Part shown: positions 6,831-15,153 of the stretch, piece by piece | Numbering within the stretch: the stretch's first letter is position 1 | Layout of the letters: the number at the start of each line of letters is the position of its first letter | Virus record (IMG/VR): IMGVR_UViG_3300034009_000003 | Location: 1-34,605 of that record | Source: a virus | DNA length: 34,605 nucleotides | Reading direction: 5' to 3' (one strand) | The notes under the pieces: model-generated | Seen by the model: only the letters and a program-made list of their open reading frames with translations | Databases searched by the model: none | What the model was told of the DNA's origin: nothing | Position numbers and translations under genes: made by a program

Positions 6831-7182
6831 GCCCGCGGATGACTACCGCGACGCCGTGATCGAGAAGTCCGGCATGTCGTCGGTTGAGTTCACGATCGCG
6901 GAGCTTGCTGACAAACAGAACAAGTGGTCGCAGGAGAAACGCCAGCTCGAAGGCCAGATCACGATTGAGCAGGCGAAGGTGGACAACATCCTGCACCACC
7001 ATCCGTGGCTCAAGAAGATGCCGGAGAAGAAGCAGTTCACGGTCTGGATGTTCTACGAGGCCATGAAGGGCCTCACCGAGCTACAGAAGCAGCGTGACAT
7101 GCGAGTGTCCGCGCTCGGTGAGTACCAGGCCGAGAAGGAGCACGTCATGGAGGTACTAGGCTTTCAGAAATCGATCCTATGA
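6799..7182 (+). CDS. Coiled-coil hypothetical protein
   Basis: A 127-residue highly charged helical protein. Residues about 30-60 (AELADKQNKWSQEKRQLEGQITIEQAKVD) and 80-120 look like coiled coil. It overlaps the portal 3' end by 32 nt and is followed by an ATGA-coupled gene. Small helical proteins at this position in podovirus-like modules are often of unknown function or act in head assembly. No family is recognised. Confidence 0.6.
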   Translation: MEQKFQYKVSKPADDYRDAVIEKSGMSSVEFTIAELADKQNKWSQEKRQLEGQITIEQAKVDNILHHHPWLKKMPEKKQFTVWMFYEAMKGLTELQKQRDMRVSALGEYQAEKEHVMEVLGFQKSIL

Positions 7183-7493
7183 GCTTCAACGAGCGAGTAC
7201 CCGAGGAGAAGCGCACGGACGAGACCGAGCAGGTAGCCCGTGACGCCGATGCGTACGCCGCCGTATTCGCACTTTCCACGAGCGAAGGCGGCAGGATCCT
7301 CATCGAATCACTCAGGCGCGACATCACCGCGAGCATCGATAAGCTCGCAGCGGGCTACGCCAACCTCACAGAGCCCGTGCTCCGCGCCGAGTGCGCCAAC
7401 CTCAACGTCCAGCTCAACGTGCTTCGCACGCTGACCCGATCCAAGGACAACTTGGATGGTGCGCTCGCTGTGCTGGACGAGCTCATAGCCTAG
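7179..7493 (+). CDS. Hypothetical helical protein
   Basis: A 104-residue protein starting at the ATG of an ATGA overlap with the preceding stop. It is mostly helical (GGRILIESLRRDITASIDKLAAGYANLTEP…LRTLTRSKDNLDGALAVLDELIA). I recall similar small proteins between portal and scaffold in phage genomes but cannot name a family. It is the last gene before a 207-nt gap containing a hairpin and a promoter-like site. Confidence 0.6.
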   Translation: MSFNERVPEEKRTDETEQVARDADAYAAVFALSTSEGGRILIESLRRDITASIDKLAAGYANLTEPVLRAECANLNVQLNVLRTLTRSKDNLDGALAVLDELIA

Positions 7494-7700
7494 TGTTGTG
7501 GGGCGTGGACGCGTCGTGTTGGTTGCCCCCGTCTTCCAACCCGTCGTGTCCACACCCCGCCGCGCTCTGCATGATGCAGCGAGGTGATACACTTTTAGTA
7601 AGACGGGCGCTGACCACGTAATGGTTTTTCTGGCCCGGCACGGCCAGTCCGCAAGGAGATAAAGACCCGCAGTGCGACTGCGATACCAACGTGAACACTT
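7494..7700 (+). other. Intergenic region with long hairpin and promoter-like site
   Basis: The stretch 7500-7558 can fold into a long hairpin: GGGGCGTGGAC (7500-7510) pairs with GTCCACACCCC (7548-7558) with one mismatch, plus an inner TTGG/CCAA. TGATACACT at 7585-7593 is a weak extended -10. CTGGCC and GGCCAG pair near 7630-7650. AAGGAG lies at about 7654, too far (about 42 nt) from the ATG at 7701 to be its ribosome site. It probably separates the packaging operon from the scaffold/coat operon. Confidence 0.45.
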
Positions 7701-8426
7701 ATGGCCGACGAGGCACAAGTTGCTGCACCAGATGCAGTTGAGAAGGTGGAGAAGGTGGAGGAAACGAAGCCGGAAACCATCGGAGAGATTATCGGTACGA
7801 AGGAGGAGACCAAGCCCGAACCGAAGCTCGTACCAGAAGCCGCCTTTCTTGAACTCAAGAAGAGCAACAAGGCCCTGGAGCGGGAGGTGAAGGACCTTCG
7901 GACGCGGATTGAGGGCGGAGCCACTGAGGCTCAGCTCACACCATCGATCCAGGCGATTGCCGAGAAGTATGAGGTCAAGCCCGAATTTCTAAACGACCTG
8001 AGTGCAGCCATCCGCAAGGATGTCGAAGCCGAGGCCGAGCAGAAGATCGGCGCGAGACTCAAGCCCTTTGAAGACAAGGACCGAGCGCAGCAGGTTCGAA
8101 CCGTCTTTGACAAAGCGTTCGACAGGACGCTCACTGAGATGGACGAGTACAAAGGCGTCGTCAACAAAGACACGATCTTTGCGCTCTCACTCATCCCAAC
8201 GAATGCGTCTAAGACCCTGCCACAGCTCATTGAAGAAACCTATGGAAGCGCGATCACCGGCAAGCGCTCCATCGAAACGACAGTGCCGCGTGGGGGAGCT
8301 GCCCCCGGCGAACTCGACATGAACCGCGCCAACACTGACGCTGACTACCTTAGGGAGGTTCTATCGAATCCAACCCTGAAGAAGCAGTTTGATGAGAAGG
8401 TGATGGAGATTGCACGACGAGGCTAA
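7701..8426 (+). CDS. Scaffolding protein
   Basis: A 241-residue acidic, Glu/Lys-rich protein placed directly before the coat gene. The first 60 residues are disordered (VEKVEKVEETKPE repeats). Residues about 52-75 are a predicted coiled coil (AFLELKKSNKALEREVKDLRTRIEGG), and a helical body ends in LKKQFDEKVMEIARRG, a basic helix of the sort that binds coat protein. Phage scaffolds nucleate procapsid assembly and leave before DNA packaging. Position, size and composition all fit, although scaffold sequences are poorly conserved. Confidence 0.75.
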   Translation: MADEAQVAAPDAVEKVEKVEETKPETIGEIIGTKEETKPEPKLVPEAAFLELKKSNKALEREVKDLRTRIEGGATEAQLTPSIQAIAEKYEVKPEFLNDLSAAIRKDVEAEAEQKIGARLKPFEDKDRAQQVRTVFDKAFDRTLTEMDEYKGVVNKDTIFALSLIPTNASKTLPQLIEETYGSAITGKRSIETTVPRGGAAPGELDMNRANTDADYLREVLSNPTLKKQFDEKVMEIARRG

Positions 8427-8438
8427 CAGCGAAAACGG

Positions 8439-8460
8439 GGGGATAACAAAAATTATTCCC
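8439..8460 (+). promoter_or_regulatory. Stem-loop in the coat-gene leader
   Basis: GGGGATAA (8439-8446) pairs with TTATTCCC (8453-8460), 8 bp with one G-U pair and a CAAAAA loop. It ends 4 nt before the coat ATG and buries the only G-rich, Shine-Dalgarno-like sequence. It may protect the 5' end of a processed coat mRNA or modulate its translation. Confidence 0.5.
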
Positions 8461-8464
8461 AATT

Positions 8465-9667
8465 ATGGCTGCAAACTTAGATGTCTTTAAGACAGTTTTC
8501 AAAGAGACCTACCAAGACCTTTTCCAAAAGCGCTTGGTCGGCAAAGTGCTCGCAAACTTCCGCTTCCAAGAGGGGCTGAAGTCCGGCGTGTCCGTTGATC
8601 GTCCGATCATCGACACCTCCGGAATCCGCATTCGGGACATCGTTCCGCTGGCGGATCGTACGGTAGATGCGCTCGGTGACTCGAAAGAGACCCTTACGGT
8701 TGACCGTATTAAGGGCTTCACCTTCGCTATCTCCGAGTACGAGTTGAAGCAGGCCGGTCCGCTCAATCCGGCAGTCACCGCAGGTGGCCGCGTAGCGAAG
8801 GAGCTGGCTCTGTACGTTGATGGTGACATTCTCTTCGAGATCACCAACCTCACGTACGACTTCGACAACGGCGACCTCACAACGCTCGCATCGGACGGTA
8901 CACCGATCACCTTCACGTCCACCACGGTTCCTCAAATGGTTGCTCGCATGCCTGCGAAGAACAGCCAGAAGAACAACCAGGACAACGAAGGCACCACACT
9001 CGTCATCGACTCTTACGGCGCGTCTGACATCGCTCAGTACGTCATGGGTAAGAACATCGACCTCGCCGGCAGCACGTTCAAGAACGGCTACTCAGGTACG
9101 GTCGGTCAGTCGGAAGTCCGAGTGTCGGAAAAGCTCACTGCGGAAGCAGTTTTCACATTCACGGGACAACCGTCGAACGGTGAGACGTTGGTAATCAACG
9201 GCGTGACCTTCACGTTCGTTACAACCATCGGCGCAGCCGCGGGTAACGTGCTCGTGGGCGCTAACCAGGACGCGACCCTCGCGAACCTTGAAGCGATCAT
9301 GAACGATCCTACGACCACCAGCGCGAACCAGGTTGCGCTCACCGGCGCATCGCTTCGCACATGGCAGGAAATGCGTGTGACTGCAACGGACGACGCGACG
9401 GCGAATACGCTCACGATTGTCTGCAAGGGTTCAGGCCGCCTTACCATCACGGAAGGCGTATCAAACTTTGCAGTCACGAAGAACTTCATCCATGGCTACT
9501 ACGGCAAACCGGGCTTCACCGATGTCGTCATGCAGATCGAAGTCGATATGGACGAGCGCCAAGAGCCGAAACAGCGCACCACGAACTTCATGGGCGACCG
9601 TATGTACGGTGTCAAAACCTTTGCCGATGGCAAGGTGAAGGGGCTGGACCTGCTCATTGCAGCCTAG
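8465..9667 (+). CDS. Major capsid protein with inserted domain
   Basis: A 400-residue protein following the scaffold. The N-terminal part (FKTVFKETYQDLFQKRLVGKVLANFRFQEG…) and the far C-terminus (VMQIEVDMDERQEPKQRTTNFMGDRMYGVKTFADG…) have the character of phage coat proteins whose final strand describes a metadata-like MYGVK region. Residues about 226-338 form a distinct beta-rich insert (GETLVINGVTFTFVTTIGAAAGNVLVG…TLANLEAIMND). I know such sequences from repeated domains of phage fibres and baseplate-type proteins, so it is probably a surface-exposed decoration domain. The start lacks a free Shine-Dalgarno sequence. The gene is bracketed by stem-loops at 8439-8460 and 9676-9697. Confidence 0.85.
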   Translation: MAANLDVFKTVFKETYQDLFQKRLVGKVLANFRFQEGLKSGVSVDRPIIDTSGIRIRDIVPLADRTVDALGDSKETLTVDRIKGFTFAISEYELKQAGPLNPAVTAGGRVAKELALYVDGDILFEITNLTYDFDNGDLTTLASDGTPITFTSTTVPQMVARMPAKNSQKNNQDNEGTTLVIDSYGASDIAQYVMGKNIDLAGSTFKNGYSGTVGQSEVRVSEKLTAEAVFTFTGQPSNGETLVINGVTFTFVTTIGAAAGNVLVGANQDATLANLEAIMNDPTTTSANQVALTGASLRTWQEMRVTATDDATANTLTIVCKGSGRLTITEGVSNFAVTKNFIHGYYGKPGFTDVVMQIEVDMDERQEPKQRTTNFMGDRMYGVKTFADGKVKGLDLLIAA

Positions 9668-9675
9668 TGCTTCCA

Positions 9676-9697
9676 CTCAGTCCCTTCGGGGGCTGAG
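9676..9697 (+). terminator. UUCG stem-loop after the coat gene (no T-run)
   Basis: CTCAGTCCC (9676-9684) pairs with GGGGCTGAG (9689-9697) through 9 bp with one G-U, closed by a TTCG tetraloop. The following sequence (ATGGGCGCAG) lacks a T-tract. This suggests an mRNA-stabilising or attenuating hairpin rather than a full terminator between the very abundant coat message and the tail genes. Confidence 0.6.
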
Positions 9698-9717
9698 ATG
9701 GGCGCAGTAGCCCGCAT

Positions 9718-10353
9718 ATGCTCGTATCAGAAATCATCACAAAGTTTCAGCAGTACGTGGACGACACGTCGGAGCTTTCCTCGAGTGAGGAGCTGGCCCT
9801 GTGCCAGAAGGTCTACAACAAGGTCTGGAACGATCGCGTGTGGGAGTTCGCTAAGGCCGCAGCCACTGGCACGACCTCGACCGTCGTGCCGTACGTCACG
9901 CTACCCGCAAATTTCAGCCACCTCATCGAGAACAACCAATCCACCGACATGGCTGAGGGGATCGGCAACAACGCCGCCGCTCGCGTCATATTCGTGGGCT
10001 CAGGCTATCTCCCGTTTCAGGTGATCAATTGGAGCGACCGCCGGCAGTACCGAGACGTGGACGGCTACGCGTACATCGACCTGCCGAACAGGCGTCTCGT
10101 GTTCACCAAGCTGCCGACCACGGCCGAGAGCTACGAGTTCGATTACCACACGCAGCCCGACACGCTCACTACGGTCAGCACGCCGACTTTCCCCTCGCAG
10201 TTTCACGACATCCTCTACCACGGCATGGCCGTCGATAACGACATCATCCTGCGCTTCCCAAAGGCGGAGAGCTTCGCGGCGGAGAACCAGGCATTTTTCA
10301 AGAGCTACCTGGAGGACATGGCCCACTGGAACAGCCAGTTCTGGAACAACTAG
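9718..10353 (+). CDS. Head-tail adaptor (tail tubular A / gp4-like)
   Basis: A 211-residue protein directly after the coat gene. It starts with a helix (LVSEIITKFQQYVDD), as head-completion adaptors do. A beta-rich middle follows (VVPYVTLPANFSHLIE…VINWSDRRQYRDVDGYAYIDLPNRRLVFTKLP…YEFDYHTQP), then a helical C-terminus (FHDILYHGMAVDNDIILRFPKAESFAAENQAFFKSYLEDM). This helix/beta-sheet/helix layout and size match podovirus adaptors that bind below the portal and start the short tail. The name is inferred from layout and position, not from a search. Confidence 0.65.
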   Translation: MLVSEIITKFQQYVDDTSELSSSEELALCQKVYNKVWNDRVWEFAKAAATGTTSTVVPYVTLPANFSHLIENNQSTDMAEGIGNNAAARVIFVGSGYLPFQVINWSDRRQYRDVDGYAYIDLPNRRLVFTKLPTTAESYEFDYHTQPDTLTTVSTPTFPSQFHDILYHGMAVDNDIILRFPKAESFAAENQAFFKSYLEDMAHWNSQFWNN

Positions 10354-10356
10354 CGT

Positions 10357-12261
10357 ATGGAAGACCACGAGATACGTGCGTTCACAAAGGGGACGCATAA
10401 CCTTGTGAGCGACGAGCTGATCCCGGCGGACGCCGCATCGGACAGCTCGAATTGGTACACCCAGGACGGCCGGATCAAGCTCATCCCTGGACGGCTTCGC
10501 ATCGGGGCTGAGGGCGCTGTAGGCTCCGTCAAAGGGCAGATGTTCGGCTACAAGGCAGACGGTACGAAGGTCCACTGGCGCAAGGTGGACACCAAGATTC
10601 AATACTTCAACGGGATGACCTGGACTGACGTAGTGACGGGGCTTACGGCTTCGGCCGACTACACCTTTGCAAACTACTCATCGCTCGCAGGCACGTTTAC
10701 CTACGCATTCGGCGCAGATGGCATTTACAAGTTCCACAACGCGAGCCCCGGCTCGTACATCTCGCTCTACAACAGCGCCAAGAACTTCAAGGGCCACGCG
10801 ATCATCGACCGCGGACGTGCGATCCTGTGGAACCGAGCGGAGGATAGAACCGGCCTCTACGGGTCGAAGATCGACCGGCAGGACGCGACGGTTTACACGA
10901 CCGTCACGGCCGAGAACATCGGAAGCGGCGACGGCGCGACACTCGCATTCAGCGGCACGCTGGCATTCAAGGCAGGCGGGGCAACACGCAACTGCTTCGG
11001 TGTCTCGATCACCGTGACGAGCGGCGAGACGTTCACTGATAACTACCGGGGCACGCTCACGGGATCGGCAGGCGGCACGGGCACCATCAACTACATCACC
11101 GGAGCCTGGACGCTCACATGCGTCGTCGCTCCCGCAAACGCAGCGAACAACATCAAGGCGACGTACCAGTGGGAGGACAGCAACACGGGAGGGATCACGG
11201 ACTTCACCAAGAGCGCCACACGCGTTTCCGGCGAAGGCTTTGTGTTCCCCCAGGACGAGGGCGGCGATGCGATCCTTGACGTACTCATAGGCCAGGACGG
11301 GGCGTACTACTCACTCAAGAGCCAGTCGGCCTATCGCCTGGAACTCGAGCCCACGGATCTGTCGGCCGAGAACCTTGTCTACCGCCGCAACATGGGCGTG
11401 CCCGCTAGGGGCGCTGCCGTTTCGACCGGCAAGGGGGTCGTGTTTATGAACACAGCGAACCCCGAAAAGCCGGAGCTCACGATCTTGGTCAAAGACCCCG
11501 TAGGCGGGGACACCGAGCCTGCCGTGCTCTTCCCGCACTTCCGCTTTGCGGACTACGTCTACACCGATTGCAAGATGGCGACCTATGAGCGCTACGTGCT
11601 TGTCGCGTGCCGGACCTCGGACGCGAGCGCGAACGACACGATCCTCCTGTGCGACCTAGCGAACGGCACCGTGGACGTGACCCGCTACAACGCCCGTACG
11701 TTCGCCTCAGACGCCGGCTACCTCTACATCGGCTCATCCATCACGGACACCGTGTACCAGCTCTACAGCGGCTGCGACGACGACGGAGAGCCGATTCAAA
11801 ACCACTGGATCGGCAAGGGCGAGCTGTTCGGCACGAGCCGCCTCAAGAAGCGCCGCATCCTTCAGCTCAAAGGCCGCATCCAACCCGACCAATATTACGA
11901 GGTGTACTGCTCATACGACGACGCCGGATACCAGCTCGTCGGTACGGTGCGCGGGGACGGCCCGTACGTGGACAACGCCGAGCCGCAGGTGATCGGCAAC
12001 GATATTATCGGTAGCTCGCAGATCGGCGCAGACGTGGAGAGCACGGTTTTCCCGTACTTCACGGAGCTGAAGCTGAAGGCACCGAAGTTCCGCAAGCGGA
12101 AGCTCAAGTTTGTTGCCAAGGGGATCGGCTACCTCGACATCGAGACCCTGGCCGAGCGCCGCCTCGTCGCGTTTGAGAGCAAGCTGCCTCGCAGGTTTCG
12201 CGTGAAACAAAACGTGTCGTTGGACGGGGAATCCACAGATCAGTCTGACCCAGAGTATTAG
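10357..12261 (+). CDS. Tail hub/stabilisation protein (tail tubular B / gp10-like)
   Basis: A 634-residue beta-rich protein following the adaptor. It begins with a typical tail-hub opening (LIPADAASDSSNWYTQDGRIKLIPGRLRIG). It contains propeller-like repeats (FGYKADGT…FGADGIYKFHN…ILLCDLANGTVDVTRYN…GYLYIGSSITDTVYQLYSG). At about residues 185-275 is an Ig-like or jelly-roll insert (GSGDGATLAFSGTLAFKAGG…TYQWED). In P22 and T7 the matching protein forms the nozzle below the adaptor. The start follows the previous stop by exactly 3 nt (TAG-CGT-ATG) with no Shine-Dalgarno sequence. Confidence 0.65.
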   Translation: MEDHEIRAFTKGTHNLVSDELIPADAASDSSNWYTQDGRIKLIPGRLRIGAEGAVGSVKGQMFGYKADGTKVHWRKVDTKIQYFNGMTWTDVVTGLTASADYTFANYSSLAGTFTYAFGADGIYKFHNASPGSYISLYNSAKNFKGHAIIDRGRAILWNRAEDRTGLYGSKIDRQDATVYTTVTAENIGSGDGATLAFSGTLAFKAGGATRNCFGVSITVTSGETFTDNYRGTLTGSAGGTGTINYITGAWTLTCVVAPANAANNIKATYQWEDSNTGGITDFTKSATRVSGEGFVFPQDEGGDAILDVLIGQDGAYYSLKSQSAYRLELEPTDLSAENLVYRRNMGVPARGAAVSTGKGVVFMNTANPEKPELTILVKDPVGGDTEPAVLFPHFRFADYVYTDCKMATYERYVLVACRTSDASANDTILLCDLANGTVDVTRYNARTFASDAGYLYIGSSITDTVYQLYSGCDDDGEPIQNHWIGKGELFGTSRLKKRRILQLKGRIQPDQYYEVYCSYDDAGYQLVGTVRGDGPYVDNAEPQVIGNDIIGSSQIGADVESTVFPYFTELKLKAPKFRKRKLKFVAKGIGYLDIETLAERRLVAFESKLPRRFRVKQNVSLDGESTDQSDPEY

Positions 12262-12269
12262 TACGGGGA

Positions 12270-12278
12270 TGGTATAAT
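12270..12278 (+). promoter_or_regulatory. Extended -10 promoter, TGGTATAAT
   Basis: A perfect TGG-TATAAT, identical to the element at 4534-4542, in the 40-nt gap between the tail hub and the first fibre gene. Transcription would begin near 12285, giving a leader of about 17 nt before the GTG at 12302. This implies extra expression of the fibre/ejection genes. Confidence 0.6.
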
Positions 12279-12301
12279 CGCTCTACGGGGCCAAAGCCTT
12301 T

Positions 12302-13603
12302 GTGACTACAAAACTCGGAGTAATCGTTGCAGATTTCACAACCTCGCTCGCATCGGCAATGGCTGTCGGTGCGACTACTGCATCGCTCCAATCAGCTACA
12401 GACGACGACGGAAACGCGCTCCCAGCCGGGCGCTACTTCTTTGCAATAGACGGCGACAACTCCTCGAAAGAGCACATCTCATCTGACCTCTCGGGCACGT
12501 CGCTCACCAATATAAAGACGGTCTCACGACAGGGGGTTGAGGCGGCCGGATGCGTCCGTGCTCACCGCGTCGGCGCATCAGTCGCGCTCACGACCTTCGC
12601 GCATATCAAGTTCATCAATGACCTCGTGAAGGGCACCACGGACCTCGATGCGTCCGATCCGCTCAAGTACGACGCCACTGCCACAATCAACAACGACAAC
12701 CACCTCGCCACCAAAGCCTACGTGGACGGCGTGGCGATCGCGGGAGCGCCGGATAGCTCTTCCACCGTCAAAGGCATCACGAAGCTCTCTGTAGCAGCCG
12801 CGGATCCCGCTACGCCTATTGCAGTCGGCGATAACGACCCGCGCGTTCCAACGACCGACGAGAACAACGCGCTCGCTGCGACCACAACGCCATCAGCCAG
12901 CAACAAGTTTGTCACGCAGAAGGACTACCAACTCGCCGCCGTCGTGTACGCGGCCGACAGCGTAGGCACCGACGCGTACGCCGTCACGCTCTCACCAGCT
13001 CCGGGCGCCTGTGCGGCCGGTATGACCCTGCGCTTCAAGGCAGGCACGGCAAACACAGGAGCGGCAACCCTCAACGTCAACGCTCTCGGGGCAATCACGA
13101 TCAAGAAGAGATACAACCAGGACCTCGCAACGGGCGACATCCTCGCGAACCAGATTGTCGAGGTGGTCTACGACGGCACCAACTTCCAGCTCGTCTCACC
13201 GACGGCGAGCACACCGGACGCTTTCAAGGCGATTTCAGCGGTTCGAGCGCTGGATGCGGCAACCGGCAGCGTCACCTACGCACACGGCATGGGCGTCACC
13301 CCCCGCCGCATCAAGATCACTGCCTTCGGCACGAGCGGCAACGGCGCAATCTTCCACTCAATCGGCACCTATGACGGCTCGACCTACGCCGGAATCCGCG
13401 CCAACTACGACGAGGCATCCGAGGCGATAGACGAGAATTTCACCGATAAGATCGTCTACATCGGCAGCGGCTCAGACCCGTCAGTAACCGGGCAATCGGC
13501 AACCGTGTCCGCGCTCGACGCCACCAACATCACGCTCGCCTGGACCAAGCTCTCTTCCCCAGGAGCAGAAGCCGTCCGAATGCTCATCGAAGCCACTGCC
13601 TAG
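12302..13603 (+). CDS. Tail fibre-like protein
   Basis: A 433-residue protein starting at GTG. Its N-terminal part (ATTASLQSATDDDGNALPAGRYFFAIDGDNSSKEHI) reads like a virion-attachment domain. The middle has fibre phrases such as DNHLATKAYVDGVAI and STVKGITKLSVAAADPATPIAVGDNDPRVPT, which I know from phage tail fibres. A beta-rich C-terminal domain has AVTLSPAPGACAAGMTLRFKAGTANTGAATLNVNALGA. It probably binds the host surface. Its own promoter lies just upstream. Confidence 0.65.
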   Translation: MTTKLGVIVADFTTSLASAMAVGATTASLQSATDDDGNALPAGRYFFAIDGDNSSKEHISSDLSGTSLTNIKTVSRQGVEAAGCVRAHRVGASVALTTFAHIKFINDLVKGTTDLDASDPLKYDATATINNDNHLATKAYVDGVAIAGAPDSSSTVKGITKLSVAAADPATPIAVGDNDPRVPTTDENNALAATTTPSASNKFVTQKDYQLAAVVYAADSVGTDAYAVTLSPAPGACAAGMTLRFKAGTANTGAATLNVNALGAITIKKRYNQDLATGDILANQIVEVVYDGTNFQLVSPTASTPDAFKAISAVRALDAATGSVTYAHGMGVTPRRIKITAFGTSGNGAIFHSIGTYDGSTYAGIRANYDEASEAIDENFTDKIVYIGSGSDPSVTGQSATVSALDATNITLAWTKLSSPGAEAVRMLIEATA

Positions 13604-13606
13604 CCT

Positions 13607-15148
13607 ATGGTCGACACCCGATACCAGTTGCAGCCGAATGAGAGCACCGCCGCCTACAACGAGCGCGTAAAGCAGTACTACACACCAACATCACCCGCTA
13701 CACCGCAGGGCTGGGATCAACCAACATACAACAACTTCAAAGGCGCCAACCCGACGCTCGAGCCGGACAAAGAAGATACGGCGCGGATGCAAGGCGCCCC
13801 CTCTATCAAAGACCTGTACGGCTCCATCTCAGCGGATGACGCTCAGGTCGACAGTACCACCGACCAGTTCCGCGAGATCGCACAAACCCCGGTCGATGAG
13901 GGCGCGATCCGATCCGAAACACTCAAACGCCTTCAGACCGAGATCGACGCCACCAACCAGGTGTACGCGCAGAAGCTCGTTGAAGCGAAGAAGGTAGGCG
14001 AACAGAACCTTGGCTCAAATGCCGCCATCTCCGCACGCCGCGGGCTTCTCGGTTCCGACTTCGGGGCAGCAGCCAACTCCCGTGTGCTCGAAGAGAACCT
14101 GGGACGCGAAGGTGGTGTAGCCGCAGAGAAGAACTCGGCCATCCAAGCGCTTTTCGCCAAGGGCGAGGCGATGGCACAGGCGGAGATCGCGGCGAAGCGA
14201 GGCGCGAAGGCCGAAGGCGCGACCGCCTACCTCAACTTCCTTCAGCAGTCCGAGAAGCGCCGCGAGGAGCGGACCAAGGAAGCGGCGAAGCGCGCCCTCG
14301 CGTCCGGCATCGACCTCAACGGCATCGGACAGTCCGAGATCAAAGCGCTCGCTAAGAGCTACGGCATCTCACCGGAGGCGCTAATGGCTGCATACGTTGA
14401 CGAGGTTCGAGCCGACGAGGACCGCACCATAGATCAGAGCAAAAAGTTCGCGGAAATCCAGAAGCTTTTTTCACAGGAGCAGTCCGTTGCCGACCAGTAC
14501 GGTTCCGGGATCATCGGCGAATACAATTTCGCTGTTGCAAACGGCTATCAAGGCACTTTCACCGATTACCAAAATGAGGATGCGAACCGAAAGAAGAGCA
14601 TCGCAGCAGCAGGAAACTCCTTCGGCCTCACTCCGAATCAGGTGTTCCAGGCTACCCAGTCGCTGAAAAAGACGACCCAGACCAACACGGCGGCGGCGCG
14701 CGAGCTTCAGCGGCAGAACAGCATCCTGCAGCAAACTTGGAACCGCTTCCAGAGTGGCGAGGCGAAGGACCTCAACGGCACGACGCAGGCCATCATCACC
14801 ACCTTCAACAAAATCCTCGACCCTACGTCTGTCGTCCGCGAGACGGAGTACGATCGGTCGGCACAGGGACAGGCTCTGATCTCGTCCATCTTGGGGAAGA
14901 TGGCCGCTGTTCAACAGGGCGGTCCAGGCCTTACGCCGCAATCTCTGAAGGAGCTCGTGGACCTCGGAGCTACCTACACCAGTAACGCCCAGACGAGTAT
15001 CGACACGGCGAATCGATCCGCACAGGAGGAAGCGGAGTATTTTGGCCTCAATCCCGAGTTCGTGACGACGGCAGGATCCGCCACGGATGAAGGCGGAAGT
15101 GAAACAATCACCGCCCCCGATGGCACGGAGGTAATCATCATCGACTAA
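13607..15148 (+). CDS. Internal virion / ejection protein candidate
   Basis: A 513-residue, strongly helical, Ala/Gln/Glu-rich protein with no membrane segment. Long helices such as ALFAKGEAMAQAEIAAKRGAKAEG and SEKRREERTKEAAKRALASG suggest a rod-like or coiled-coil core, followed by an acidic tail (ATDEGGSETITAPDGTEVIIID). Its place between the tail hub/fibre and the murein-hydrolase-containing protein is where podoviruses encode internal core (ejection) proteins. It starts 3 nt after the fibre stop (TAG-CCT-ATG). Confidence 0.5.
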   Translation: MVDTRYQLQPNESTAAYNERVKQYYTPTSPATPQGWDQPTYNNFKGANPTLEPDKEDTARMQGAPSIKDLYGSISADDAQVDSTTDQFREIAQTPVDEGAIRSETLKRLQTEIDATNQVYAQKLVEAKKVGEQNLGSNAAISARRGLLGSDFGAAANSRVLEENLGREGGVAAEKNSAIQALFAKGEAMAQAEIAAKRGAKAEGATAYLNFLQQSEKRREERTKEAAKRALASGIDLNGIGQSEIKALAKSYGISPEALMAAYVDEVRADEDRTIDQSKKFAEIQKLFSQEQSVADQYGSGIIGEYNFAVANGYQGTFTDYQNEDANRKKSIAAAGNSFGLTPNQVFQATQSLKKTTQTNTAAARELQRQNSILQQTWNRFQSGEAKDLNGTTQAIITTFNKILDPTSVVRETEYDRSAQGQALISSILGKMAAVQQGGPGLTPQSLKELVDLGATYTSNAQTSIDTANRSAQEEAEYFGLNPEFVTTAGSATDEGGSETITAPDGTEVIIID

Positions 15149-15153
15149 CTCGT

